Assembly (NCBI GenBank): GCA_020444045.1
Contig: JAHLLS010000013.1
Location: 1 to 64,000 of the forward strand
DNA length: 64,000 nt
Direction: 5' to 3'
DNA from: Deltaproteobacteria bacterium
GTDB lineage: Bacteria > Desulfobacterota > Desulfobacteria > Desulfobacterales > UBA5852
In this document: positions 20,583-29,238 of the stretch, piece after piece
Numbering within the stretch: the first letter of the stretch is position 1
Layout of the letters: each line of letters begins with the position of its first letter
Position numbers and translations under genes: made by a program
The notes under the pieces: model-generated
The model's input: the letters and a program-made list of their open reading frames with translations, nothing else
Told to the model about the DNA's origin: nothing
Database searches by the model: none

Positions 20583-21917
20583 TCAGACCACTGCGGTGTC
20601 GAGCGCATGCATGACCAAGCCGGTGATCACCTTCGGGGCAAAGTAGGTTGATTTGCGTGGCATGACCTGCCCTGCATCAGCAATGCGCTGGACGGAGTCG
20701 ATCGGGGTTGGTTTGATGATGAAGGCCATATCGTATTGTCCGCTGGATACGCCGCCCAGTGCTGCGCGGGCGTTATGATCGTAGTGAACACAATTGACGT
20801 CATCCAACTGTGCCGGGGAAAATTCCAACAGCTTCGGAAATATAAATTCGGTCAAGAGCGTAACATCAATTTCTTTGAGGACAGCCGGTGTCGCTTTTGA
20901 ATATAGGGCCTCCTTCTTACCGGGTTTGAGCTGAAGCAGGACCGGCATTTCGGCACCCTTCACGGCCACGACCAGCGCTTCCCCAGGGGGGGTCGATGCC
21001 AGTTGGTCCAAAAGGATATCGACCGCCTGCTCTTTTCTTCCGCGTTCTTCCATCGGTTTTACCTCGAAAAAAGACGCGGCCCGTTCCAGAAAGTGGCGAC
21101 GGATGGCGGGAGCGACTTCCGGCAGCAGGCGGTGGGCGGGTAGAATCATCAGCCCCGGGTCCTGAATGCTGCTCAGATACATCAACGTGCTATTGGCAGG
21201 GTGGTTGGCCGGTAAGCCGTCCTCGTGGCGGGCCAGTTCATCCCGATAGGCCAGTGCGGTTTCGTAGCGATGATGACCATCGGCTATAAATAATGTCTGC
21301 TGCTTTAAATTGGCGGCAATCAGGGTATGCACGTTCGGGTCTGTGATGATCCACATTTTCTGATGATGCCCGTGGCTATCCCGAAAGGCCGCTTCGGGGG
21401 GCTTGTGTGCCACGTGCGATATCAGGAGCGGCATCGTGGACCGGTCGTCTGAAAAAAAAGCAAAGATCGGACTGAGGTTGGCCGGGCAGGCCCGCATCAG
21501 TGACAGGCGTTCGGATTTTACCCTTGAATAGGTGCGTTCATGGGGGAGAATGCCGCCGTGATCAAAGGGCTCCAGCCTTACGCTGGCCATCAGGCCCCAG
21601 CGGGTGAGCATACCGCCGGCCGTATCAAATTCCGTGGCGGTCAGATAAACGGCCGGTGCCTCTTCCCGTAAGAGCGTTCCGTTGGCCAGCCATGTTGACA
21701 GGAGACGGCCGGCCCTAGTGTGGGGATTGTCCTTGTGGCCATCCCCGGGGCGTTTTTGCCCCAGCTCCAGCCGGACGATATTGTGCGGGCTGCGATCGTG
21801 GAGTTCAACCTGCTCGGCTTCAGTTATGACGTCGTAGGGCGGACTGGTCACATCAGTCATGGACGATATGCGGTCGGGATTGTAGCGAATGCCCCTAAAG
21901 GGGGTGATTTGGGCCAT
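20583..21917 (-). CDS. DUF1015 family protein
   Basis: A 444-residue cytoplasmic protein of the DUF1015 family. Diagnostic segments are ITPFRGIRYNPDRI with SPPYDVI near the N terminus, a DPNVH segment and the LFIADGHHRYETALAYR motif at about 200-217. The family is widespread in anaerobes; no reaction is established that I can state, although the conserved DGHHRYET resembles a catalytic or nucleotide site. A GTAAGGA lies upstream of the ATG. It is convergent with the methyltransferase gene, 43 bases apart, and monocistronic. Confidence 0.88.
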   Translation of the reverse strand: MAQITPFRGIRYNPDRISSMTDVTSPPYDVITEAEQVELHDRSPHNIVRLELGQKRPGDGHKDNPHTRAGRLLSTWLANGTLLREEAPAVYLTATEFDTAGGMLTRWGLMASVRLEPFDHGGILPHERTYSRVKSERLSLMRACPANLSPIFAFFSDDRSTMPLLISHVAHKPPEAAFRDSHGHHQKMWIITDPNVHTLIAANLKQQTLFIADGHHRYETALAYRDELARHEDGLPANHPANSTLMYLSSIQDPGLMILPAHRLLPEVAPAIRRHFLERAASFFEVKPMEERGRKEQAVDILLDQLASTPPGEALVVAVKGAEMPVLLQLKPGKKEALYSKATPAVLKEIDVTLLTEFIFPKLLEFSPAQLDDVNCVHYDHNARAALGGVSSGQYDMAFIIKPTPIDSVQRIADAGQVMPRKSTYFAPKVITGLVMHALDTAVV

Positions 21918-22104
21918 GGATCGGTTTCCTTACGATTTGAATCATCCTGTCAAAGGCCAGGGGGATTGCTGTTTGGCTTTCACTGCCTCCAGCGCAGTCA
22001 TCGTTTTCACTGGCGGCATCTGATACTAGATTCCGGTGCTGCCATCAAGTGAAAAGCAAATCGACCCGGCGGCGCGCTCTGTGCATTAATCCGCCGAGAA
22101 CCCA

Positions 22105-22136
22105 TTGACACGCTAATGTAAAAGCGTTAATGATAC
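22105..22136 (+). promoter_or_regulatory. probable tRNA-Ser promoter
   Basis: TTGACA at 22105-22110 is followed by an AT-rich TTAATGATAC region 16-20 bases downstream, just before the first tRNA gene. The -35 is a perfect match; the -10 is poor and its exact placement is uncertain. Confidence 0.45.
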
Positions 22137-22154
22137 GCCTTGCGTCAGGGGCAA

Positions 22155-22248
22155 GGAGAGGTTGCCGAGTGGCTGAAGGCCCCGCTCTCGAAAAGCGGTA
22201 TCCTGGCTTAAACCGGGATCGTGGGTTCGAATCCCACCCTCTCCGCCA
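22155..22248 (+). tRNA. tRNA-Ser (anticodon CGA)
   Basis: A 94-base type II tRNA. The acceptor stem GGAGAGG pairs with CCTCTCC; the D region is GCCGAGTGGCTGAAGG. The anticodon stem CCGCT/AGCGG encloses loop CTCGAAA, giving anticodon CGA, which reads UCG. A long variable arm (TATCCTGGCTTAAACCGGGA) and the T-loop GTTCGAATC are present, and 3' CCA is encoded. Confidence 0.95.
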
Positions 22249-22260
22249 GCACCGCGCCCG

Positions 22261-22287
22261 GGTGAATCCCCAGCGATTCACCTTTTT
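22261..22287 (+). terminator. Rho-independent terminator between tRNA genes
   Basis: An 8-bp perfect stem GGTGAATC / GATTCACC with a 6-base loop and a T5 tract, located 12 bases after the first tRNA-Ser. Confidence 0.8.
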
Positions 22288-22301
22288 GGTTTACCGCATG
22301 C

Positions 22302-22395
22302 GGAGAGATGTCCGAGTTGGCTGAAGGAGCACGACTGGAAATCGTGTGTGCTGTTTATAGCGGCACCGAGGGTTCGAATCCCTCTCTCTCCGCCA
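22302..22395 (+). tRNA. tRNA-Ser (anticodon GGA)
   Basis: A 94-base type II tRNA. The acceptor stem GGAGAGA pairs with TCTCTCC. The anticodon stem CACGA/TCGTG encloses loop CTGGAAA, giving anticodon GGA, which reads UCC and UCU. The long variable arm and T-loop GTTCGAATC are intact and CCA is encoded. It lies 53 bases after tRNA-Ser(CGA) and about 200 bases before dnaX. Confidence 0.95.
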
Positions 22396-22595
22396 TTTCC
22401 TCCCTGCTCTGTAGTTCCTCTAAAACCCGCGCGATGTCCTGTTTTAACTGATCCCGCTTCCGGTTCCAGAATATTTTTCCCTTGCCGTTTGGCCTTGCTT
22501 TCATTATGTTACGCCGCACTGGTGCAGGAGCCTTGCGCGTGATGCGTCGGGACGCCGTCTGCACGTAACCTCCTATTGTGATGCAATCTGGAGCC

Positions 22596-24290
22596 ATGGG
22601 TTACCTCGTTCTGGCACGTAAATACCGACCGCAGACCTTTGATGATGTGGTCGAGCAGGGGCATGTCACCCACACCTTGATGAACGCCATTCAGCATGGA
22701 CGCGTGGCCCACGCGATTCTTTTTTCCGGTCCGCGTGGAACGGGAAAAACGACCATCGCCCGCATTCTTGCCAAAGCCGTGAACTGTCAGGCGGGGCCGA
22801 CCCCTCACCCCTGCAACACATGCCGGTCCTGCACCGAAATAACCGCCGGCAACGCTGCGGACGTGTTTGAGATCGACGGGGCTTCCAACAACAGCGTCGA
22901 TCAGATTCGAGAACTGCGTGAAAACGTCAAGTACATGCCGGCCTACAGCGCTTACAAGATTTACATTATCGATGAAGTGCACATGCTGAGCACACCGGCG
23001 TTCAACGCCTTGCTGAAAACCCTGGAAGAGCCGCCCGCGCATATCATGTTCATGTTTGCCACGACGGAGCCGCACAAGATACCCGCAACGATTCTTTCTC
23101 GCTGTCAGCGATATGATTTGCGTCGGATCGGATCCGAAAGCCTCATCGGGTACATGGCCAAACTCTGTGCAAACGAGGATATTGCCGTCCCCGAGGAAAG
23201 CCTTATCCTCATGGCGCGCGAGGCCGGCGGAAGTATGCGGGATGCATTGAGCCTGCTGGATCAGGTGATGACCTGCTCCGACGGACCCATTGCCCATGAG
23301 CAGGTGTTGAATATTCTGGGGGTGGTCGATCGACACCTCATCACCGAGTTGGCGGCGGCGCTTCTGGCGGGGGATGTCGCGCGTCTTCTGCTGACGATTC
23401 AAACGGTCTATGACCGCGGGCAAGATCTTAAAAAATTGTACACTAGCCTGCTGACCCATTTTCGTAACCTGATCGTGATCAAGGTGGGCGATCCGGGGGC
23501 GTCGCTGGTTGATTTGCCCGAAGGCGAGATTCAGCTGCTGCGTGAGCAGGTGGGCGCTTTTTCGGCGGGGGCCCTCAATCAGATCTTTAACCTTTTGTAC
23601 CGTGAAGAGGTGCTCGTTCGTCTCGCGGCACAGCCCCGGCTGGCCGTCGAAATGGTGTTGATACAGATTTGTCAGATCAAACCGGCGCTCCCCATGGATG
23701 AGCTTATCAACAGCGTGGAAGCGCTGCGGCAGGTGGTGCTTTCCGACGGCGGGAAAATGATGACGGCAGTGACGGCCGCTGCGGCTGACCCTCCTGGGAA
23801 CCCAGCGGCAAATTCCGTATCAAACGAGGATTCACCATCGTCTCTAAAACCGACGCCTCACGGCGCTATGGCCATTCCTTCTGACGACCATCAGCGTGAA
23901 GCAGCATGGCGGCAAATCGTTGAGATGTTGGGGGCCAGTCTGCCGGCCCTGGCGGCCAATCTCCAGCCGTCAGCCCTGGTTGCCATGGATGAGCGCTGTC
24001 TCGAAATCGAGATCAATGGCAACGACTTCAGCATCAACCGTGTTAAACGCAGGGAAAGCATTCAAGCCATCCAAAACGCGGTTCAGGAACTCTTTAATCG
24101 GTCGTTTGAAATTGTGGTTCATGGGAAATCCGCCGATCCGGCGGTCAAGCGAAAAAAAAAAGTCCATGAAGACCAGCTTAAGCAGCAGGCCCTGAGCCAT
24201 CCCATGGTTTCGGAAGTGATCGAACTGTTCCAGGGGAAAGTGGTGGATGTCAAGATTCTTTCGCCATCTGCGAAAAAAGATCCACCGTAA
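22596..24290 (+). CDS. dnaX: DNA polymerase III subunit gamma/tau
   Basis: A 564-residue clamp-loader ATPase. The N-terminal motif YLVLARKYRPQTFDDVVEQ, Walker A GPRGTGKTT (from residue 45), zinc cysteines C64/C73/C76/C79, and Walker B IIDEVHMLS with the downstream SRC sensor motif are all intact. Domain III follows, then a variable linker and a tau-type C-terminal domain. ATG 22596 fits the family N terminus better than the upstream ATG 22578, although its SD (GGAG) is close. An A10 run at 24152-24161 (codons 519-522) could permit slippage. It is followed by ybaB and recR, the canonical cluster. Confidence 0.96.
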   Translation: MGYLVLARKYRPQTFDDVVEQGHVTHTLMNAIQHGRVAHAILFSGPRGTGKTTIARILAKAVNCQAGPTPHPCNTCRSCTEITAGNAADVFEIDGASNNSVDQIRELRENVKYMPAYSAYKIYIIDEVHMLSTPAFNALLKTLEEPPAHIMFMFATTEPHKIPATILSRCQRYDLRRIGSESLIGYMAKLCANEDIAVPEESLILMAREAGGSMRDALSLLDQVMTCSDGPIAHEQVLNILGVVDRHLITELAAALLAGDVARLLLTIQTVYDRGQDLKKLYTSLLTHFRNLIVIKVGDPGASLVDLPEGEIQLLREQVGAFSAGALNQIFNLLYREEVLVRLAAQPRLAVEMVLIQICQIKPALPMDELINSVEALRQVVLSDGGKMMTAVTAAAADPPGNPAANSVSNEDSPSSLKPTPHGAMAIPSDDHQREAAWRQIVEMLGASLPALAANLQPSALVAMDERCLEIEINGNDFSINRVKRRESIQAIQNAVQELFNRSFEIVVHGKSADPAVKRKKKVHEDQLKQQALSHPMVSEVIELFQGKVVDVKILSPSAKKDPP

Positions 24291-24390
24291 TTTTGGGATC
24301 ATGATGACGCTCGGGGCAGCCTAACGCCGGCTGCTATTTACTGTGGGAACCAACGGCGCGCACGCTTGCGCTCGATAAGGAGGAATTGCC

Positions 24391-24702
24391 ATGAAGGGCA
24401 TGGGTAACATGATGAAGCAGGCCCAGAAGCTTCAGGCCAAGATGGCCAAGATGCAGGAGGAATTGGCGGACCGGACCGTTGAGGGATCGGCCGGTGGCGG
24501 CATGGTCAAGGTTGTGGCCAACGGACGGCAACAGGTTTTGAGCATCGCGATCGAGAAAGACGTGGTGGATCCCAATGATGTGGAGATGCTGCAGGACCTG
24601 GTGCTGGCGGCTGTTAATGACGCCCTGAGCAAGTCTCAGGAGATGGTGGCATCTGAAATGGGAAAATTAACCGGAGGAATGAATATCCCCGGTCTGTTTT
24701 GA
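24391..24702 (+). CDS. ybaB: YbaB/EbfC nucleoid-associated protein
   Basis: A 103-residue protein beginning [25 protein letters not shown], the helical N terminus typical of the family, followed by the beta core with [20 protein letters not shown]. YbaB/EbfC dimers bind DNA and contribute to nucleoid organisation. GGAGG lies upstream of the ATG. The dnaX-ybaB-recR order is conserved in many bacteria and supports the call. Confidence 0.95.
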   Translation: MKGMGNMMKQAQKLQAKMAKMQEELADRTVEGSAGGGMVKVVANGRQQVLSIAIEKDVVDPNDVEMLQDLVLAAVNDALSKSQEMVASEMGKLTGGMNIPGLF

Positions 24703-24764
24703 TAAGATTCATTTTGGCACGGCCGTGAATGCACTTTGACGCCCGGGCATAGGACATTGCATTT

Positions 24765-25364
24765 ATGAATTACTATCCGGCATCCATTCGTAACTTAATC
24801 CGCCAGATCGCTAAACTGCCCGGTATCGGTGAGAAAACAGCCGAGCGGCTGGCGTTGCATATCCTGAAAGCGCCCCGCCGCGATGCAGAGCAACTGGCGC
24901 AAAGCATTCTGGAAGTCAAGGAACGTACCCAATCCTGTTCACGCTGCCATGCCTGGAGCGATGCGGCCATATGCCACATCTGCCAGGATGCCTCCCGCCA
25001 AATCGGGCTACTTTGCATCGTGGAACAGCCTGCTGATATGGTTGCGTTAGAAAAATCCGGGGCTTTTCATGGAGTTTACCATATCTTGGGGGGGGTGCTC
25101 TCCCCCATGAACGGCGTTGGTCCGGATGATATTCGCATTGCCAGTATATTTCGCCGGATTCGGGAAGAAGATTTGAAGGAAGTGGTCGTCGCCACTGGCA
25201 CCAATGTGGAAGGGGAAGCCACAGCGGCCTATCTGGCCGAACAGTTGAAGGCCTGGCCGGTCAAGGTGACTCGGATCGCCTGCGGTGTTCCGATGGGTGG
25301 TGACCTGAAATACGTTGATCAGGTAACCCTCAAGCGGGCCATGGAAACACGCCATGACGCCTGA
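24765..25364 (+). CDS. recR: recombination protein RecR
   Basis: A 199-residue RecR of normal length. It has an N-terminal helix-hairpin-helix (IAKLPGIGEKTAERLALHIL), a zinc finger with C58, C61, C70 and C73, and a Toprim domain (LCIVEQPADMVALEKSG through VVVATGTNVEGEATAAYL). RecR acts with RecO and RecF in gap repair by loading RecA at single-stranded gaps. It overlaps the next gene by 11 bases. Confidence 0.97.
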   Translation: MNYYPASIRNLIRQIAKLPGIGEKTAERLALHILKAPRRDAEQLAQSILEVKERTQSCSRCHAWSDAAICHICQDASRQIGLLCIVEQPADMVALEKSGAFHGVYHILGGVLSPMNGVGPDDIRIASIFRRIREEDLKEVVVATGTNVEGEATAAYLAEQLKAWPVKVTRIACGVPMGGDLKYVDQVTLKRAMETRHDA

Positions 25365-25803
25365 CCCCAGTTGTGAACCTGTTTTTGTGTGCCAAATGTG
25401 CGGCGATTGCTGCCGCGGTTATGGCGGCACTTACGTTACCGAGTCCGACATCCAGGCGATCGCCGACTATCTGCATGAAGATCCGAAGCGGTTTAAACCC
25501 AAATACTGTCAATTGTCAGGCTCCCGCTATGTATTGGCGCAGGCCGACAACGGGTATTGTATATTTTGGGATAAGCTTTGCCGGATTCATCCGGTGAAAC
25601 CCCGTATGTGCCGAAACTGGCCTTATCTATCCGCCGTTCTGGAGGATATTGCCAACTGGCGGGCCATGGGGAATTCCTGCCCGGGCATTCGGACCGACTT
25701 TCCCGATGATGTCATTCGTCGAGCCATTGCGTGCCAAATCGAAAAACGACGAAACGCAAGGTCGGATGATGAGATGACACCGGATCCGGAAAGCGGGAAG
25801 TAG
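25354..25803 (+). CDS. YkgJ-family cysteine cluster protein
   Basis: A 149-residue protein. Its N terminus has C13-x2-C16-x2-C19-C20 (CQMCGDCCRG), followed further on by CIFWDKLCRIHPVKPRMCRNWPY, the pattern of the YkgJ/CxxCxxCC family that is thought to bind an iron-sulfur or zinc centre. A further cysteine is in NSCPGIR. Function is unknown; some relatives are linked to protein modification. It overlaps recR at the 5' end and is convergent with the universal stress gene. Confidence 0.85.
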   Translation: MTPDPSCEPVFVCQMCGDCCRGYGGTYVTESDIQAIADYLHEDPKRFKPKYCQLSGSRYVLAQADNGYCIFWDKLCRIHPVKPRMCRNWPYLSAVLEDIANWRAMGNSCPGIRTDFPDDVIRRAIACQIEKRRNARSDDEMTPDPESGK

Positions 25804-25845
25804 AAAATCCTCGATTCGGCTGGAAACCTATACCGCCGCCGGCAT

Positions 25846-26673
25846 CTAAATCCCGGCCGTGTAATTCGGGCCGACAATCAGAAGATTATTGGAAACTGTC
25901 GATTGGATGTCTTCCATTTTACTGCCGAAGATGAGGTCACGAATCAGGCCGTGGCCGTAGGCTCCCATGATGACGAGTGCATCGTGGGGCACTGCATAGA
26001 GATTGGTTTCGAATTTACCACTGTCAAAAATAATCCACCGCTGTTGGAACCTTTCGAGTTCGTCTTCCAGATGGTGGTCGCGAATGACGGCCTCATAATC
26101 CTCACGTGAACGGTTTCCCGCCTGGGTAAAGATATCGAGGGGCATGCCGGTCTGGCGGGCGATGCGCAATCCAAGTTTTAATGCGTTCAAGGCATTGGCG
26201 GACCCTCCGAAAAATACGGCAATGCTTTTCCATGGTTTGTAAACGGGGCTGGTGATCAGGACGGGGAAGCGTGCCGACGTGACGATCCGCCGCACGCGAG
26301 GGCCGATATAGCCTAGTCCGATTTTGGAGGACAAGTCGCTGATGCTGCGGGGGCAGCACATGAATTCGAAATTGGTGGGAATATCCGGCAAGGTGGATGC
26401 GGTGAAATTTTTAGGCGTGAAAAAATTGGGCTTCAGGTGGGCACTGTCCATTAATTCACGCGCGTGCTCTTCAGCGGTAGCGGGGTCTGTCAGATAGGAA
26501 TTATCCAGGTCCACCTGAACCACATCGTTGTCGAAATACATGAGAAACTTGATGAATTCAGGGATGTAGACAACCGGCGTGGCATCAATCTGCTTGCAGA
26601 AATAGAGAGATTGCAGAAAGGTTTCACGACCCAGGGGCGTATTCCGGAAGATGTGAAAAAGCTGGCTGTACAT
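25846..26673 (-). CDS. universal stress protein family
   Basis: A 275-residue protein with the arrangement of two tandem Usp folds. The C-terminal half has the best features: KSIAVFFGGSANALNALKLGLRIAR, a mid-domain DIFTQAG, and the terminal VIMGAYGHGLIRDLIFGS with a G-x2-G-x(9)-G-type nucleotide-binding loop. The N-terminal half is more diverged. It lies 13 bases downstream of the ClC channel gene on the same strand, and both belong to a run of stress- or ion-related genes. Substrate and trigger are unknown. Confidence 0.85.
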   Translation of the reverse strand: MYSQLFHIFRNTPLGRETFLQSLYFCKQIDATPVVYIPEFIKFLMYFDNDVVQVDLDNSYLTDPATAEEHARELMDSAHLKPNFFTPKNFTASTLPDIPTNFEFMCCPRSISDLSSKIGLGYIGPRVRRIVTSARFPVLITSPVYKPWKSIAVFFGGSANALNALKLGLRIARQTGMPLDIFTQAGNRSREDYEAVIRDHHLEDELERFQQRWIIFDSGKFETNLYAVPHDALVIMGAYGHGLIRDLIFGSKMEDIQSTVSNNLLIVGPNYTAGI

Positions 26674-26685
26674 GGTTGTCTCCTT

Positions 26686-28416
26686 CTACCGGTTGAGATG
26701 GTAGGTCTGAACCATCAGTTCTTTGCGATACTGGTCCAGAAGTGTTGATTTGGAAATCATTCCGCGAAATCGATGGTTGGCAACGACCGGCATGTTAAAA
26801 AGCCCCTCGGCATCCATCCGCTCGAGAACCTCCACCACGTCATCGTCCGGTGAAACGGTGTCAACGCGGGGGTTCATGAGCTGCCCCACCAGCACGGTGT
26901 CGTACATGAGGGGATCGAAAAGGTAGGGTCGGATGTCGTCCATGTAGATCATGCCCTGGAACTGACCGGCGTGATCTTCGACCGGGAAAAGGTTGCGGCG
27001 GGATTGCTTGACAATATCGACGAAATCCCGCAGCAGCATATTGGTGTGCACTGCAATGCAGTCGGTTTCCAGCAGCTCGTGCACTTCGAGGTCGGCCAGG
27101 ACGCGGGCGTCGGTGCCCGGACGCATCAATTGCCCTTTTTCCACGAGGTCTTTGAGATAAAACGAGGCCGGTTCCATATAATAGCACATCGTGGTCGATA
27201 TGGCCGATACGATGATCAAGGGCAAAATAACGTCATAGCCCCCGGTAATTTCCACGATCAGGAAAATGCCGGTGAGCGGGGCCTGGAGAACGCCACTCAC
27301 CAGACCGGCCATACCGAGCAATACAAAGCACCCCTCCTGAACCCAATCCACGCCAGGCCATAAAAATACCAGTGCGCGATGATAGGTCAAACCGGCAAAA
27401 CTTCCGATCACGAGGCACGGCGCAAATATGCCTCCGGAGCCTCCTGATCCCAGCGTCAAAGCCGTGGCGATGATTTTGGCCAGAACCGCGAGGAAAACGA
27501 GTCCGATGCCGGGGGTGAAGCGACCTTCCATCATTTCCCGAATGGCATGATAGCCCTCGCCGAGCACCATGGGAAGGTAGAGCCCGATCAGCCCGACCGC
27601 GCATCCGCCGCCGGCGGCTTTCAGCCAGCTCGGCAGTTGGATGCCATCGGCTTGGTGGTGAATGGTGCGGATGGCGCGGGTCAGCATGATCGACGCCAAG
27701 GCGGTGAAAACAGCCAGTCCAATGCAGGCCGCGATATCCACCGCCCCGATGTTGAATTTGTGATGTGAAAAAGGAATCTGTTTGCCCTGGAGCAGATGGC
27801 TGATTTCCGTTCCGGCAACGGCCGCAATGGCGATCGGTATCAGGTTGGAAGCGGCCCACTCGCCCAGAATGATTTCCATGGCGAAGATCAAACCCGCGAT
27901 GGGCGCATTGAAAATAGCGGAAATGGCGCCTGCGGCGCCACATCCGACAAGGGTCACCCGCTGGCGATCGTTCAGGCCGAGCAGACGGGCAATATTGGAT
28001 CCGATGGCGGATCCGCTCATAACAATGGGCGCTTCCGGTCCGGCGGACCCACCACTGCCGATGGTCAGGCAACTGGATATCAGACGCGAAAAACTGGAAC
28101 GGAACCGCATCAAACCGCCATAGCGCGAAACACTGTAGATGACTTCGGGGACGCCATGACCGGCGCCTTCGCGCATGATTTTATTGAGAAACAGAGAAGA
28201 CAAAGCGGCGCCGATGGCTGGCAGCACAAAGGCCCACCAATAGGCGCGATAGGGACGCAGATAGCCCAGAACGGCAATGAGCGACTGGTTCAGCGCAACA
28301 GCTGCCACGCCGCTACAGATGCCAACGATGGCCCCGGCAACAATTAGCAGAAGCCGGTCATCGGATCGGAAAAAATGCCATGTGGCGGGAGGCCGCCAAG
28401 AGATAGGAGAACGCAT
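26686..28416 (-). CDS. ClC-family chloride channel/antiporter with CBS pair
   Basis: A 576-residue membrane protein with about 10-12 hydrophobic segments and two C-terminal CBS domains (from about residue 440, with the LADLEVHELLETDCIAVHTN start). ClC selectivity motifs are present: GSGGSAGPEAP at 120-130, where E128 aligns with the gating glutamate of the family, and GSGGSGGIFAPCLVIG further on. The E128 suggests a proton-coupled exchanger or gated channel. CBS pairs typically bind adenine nucleotides and gate transport. It is close to the HTH-EIIA gene (3 bases) and the Usp gene, so the three are probably one operon. Confidence 0.94.
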   Translation of the reverse strand: MRSPISWRPPATWHFFRSDDRLLLIVAGAIVGICSGVAAVALNQSLIAVLGYLRPYRAYWWAFVLPAIGAALSSLFLNKIMREGAGHGVPEVIYSVSRYGGLMRFRSSFSRLISSCLTIGSGGSAGPEAPIVMSGSAIGSNIARLLGLNDRQRVTLVGCGAAGAISAIFNAPIAGLIFAMEIILGEWAASNLIPIAIAAVAGTEISHLLQGKQIPFSHHKFNIGAVDIAACIGLAVFTALASIMLTRAIRTIHHQADGIQLPSWLKAAGGGCAVGLIGLYLPMVLGEGYHAIREMMEGRFTPGIGLVFLAVLAKIIATALTLGSGGSGGIFAPCLVIGSFAGLTYHRALVFLWPGVDWVQEGCFVLLGMAGLVSGVLQAPLTGIFLIVEITGGYDVILPLIIVSAISTTMCYYMEPASFYLKDLVEKGQLMRPGTDARVLADLEVHELLETDCIAVHTNMLLRDFVDIVKQSRRNLFPVEDHAGQFQGMIYMDDIRPYLFDPLMYDTVLVGQLMNPRVDTVSPDDDVVEVLERMDAEGLFNMPVVANHRFRGMISKSTLLDQYRKELMVQTYHLNR

Positions 28417-28419
28417 GCG

Positions 28420-29115
28420 TTAGCCTGACCGCTGACCGCTTTTTTCGCACAGGGCTTCCATTTTGCCCAGGCGGCTCATTAGGGTATCGGCCTCCGGGGT
28501 CATTTTTAAGAATGCGACAAAGGCTTCCTGGCGAAGGCAGAACGAAAGTCGGGATAGAATCTGCAAATGGCTGCGTACCGAGGGAGACAGCAGGATGAAC
28601 ATGATGGTGACCGGACGGCCGTCCAGCGCCTGGAATTCGACGGGATTCGCCAAAAAGCAGGCCGCGACAGCGGAAATTTGAATACCAAGGGATTCAGGCT
28701 CCCGGGGGTGCGGGATGGCAACGCCTTTTCCGATACCGGTCGAGGTCAGCGTTTCTCGCTCCACCAGTTTCTCAACGAGGCGGGGTTTGTCCGCCGCGGG
28801 GATCGCCTCGATGCGTTCCACGGCCGCCTGGAACACGTCCACGACCTGGCTGCCTTCGATACCGTAATGGATACCGCCATTGCGCAGCGCGGCTTCCAGG
28901 GTGACGTCTTCGGAAAGAAGGCATTCCACGGGACGGTTTCTTTCGGGACGGAATTCGAGGTTGTGCTGCGCAGCCCATCGTTTCAATACCTGTTGATCGA
29001 AGGTACAGATATGATCGCGTTGCACCAGAGGAATACGGCCCTGGCGGATCCAGCGTTCGATTTTGCCCCGCGGAAGATCCAACGCATTGGCGATTTGTTC
29101 AATACCGAGTTTCAT
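28420..29115 (-). CDS. HTH-EIIA fusion (PtsN-like regulator)
   Basis: A 231-residue protein joining two domains. Residues 1-55 form an excisionase/MerR-type helix-turn-helix (IANALDLPRGKIERWIRQGRIP). Residues about 70-225 form a PTS EIIA domain of the fructose/nitrogen (PtsN) type with the phosphorylatable His136 in GVAIPHPRE. PtsN-type proteins are usually regulatory rather than sugar-transporting, and control potassium and other ion systems. Here it directly precedes a ClC channel and a universal stress gene, so it may regulate ion homeostasis. Its phospho-donor is not in the window. The direct HTH fusion is uncommon for plain PtsN but known in Desulfobacterota. Confidence 0.88.
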   Translation of the reverse strand: MKLGIEQIANALDLPRGKIERWIRQGRIPLVQRDHICTFDQQVLKRWAAQHNLEFRPERNRPVECLLSEDVTLEAALRNGGIHYGIEGSQVVDVFQAAVERIEAIPAADKPRLVEKLVERETLTSTGIGKGVAIPHPREPESLGIQISAVAACFLANPVEFQALDGRPVTIMFILLSPSVRSHLQILSRLSFCLRQEAFVAFLKMTPEADTLMSRLGKMEALCEKSGQRSG

Positions 29116-29238
29116 GGCCCAAATCCAACTGCAATCGTGTAAAATAAACGCAAACGATAACTGTTCTTGGCCACGGAATCAAGTTTAATTATTTTTCTCG
29201 GATGCTTCTATTCCGAACGTCGTTTCCAAGGCAGGATG

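Noticed and set aside
22045..22597. Short minus-strand frames over the two tRNA-Ser genes (with GFEP-like and SNPRSR-like words)
   Set aside because: These words are typical antisense translations of tRNA genes; both tRNAs fold fully, so the frames are not genes.
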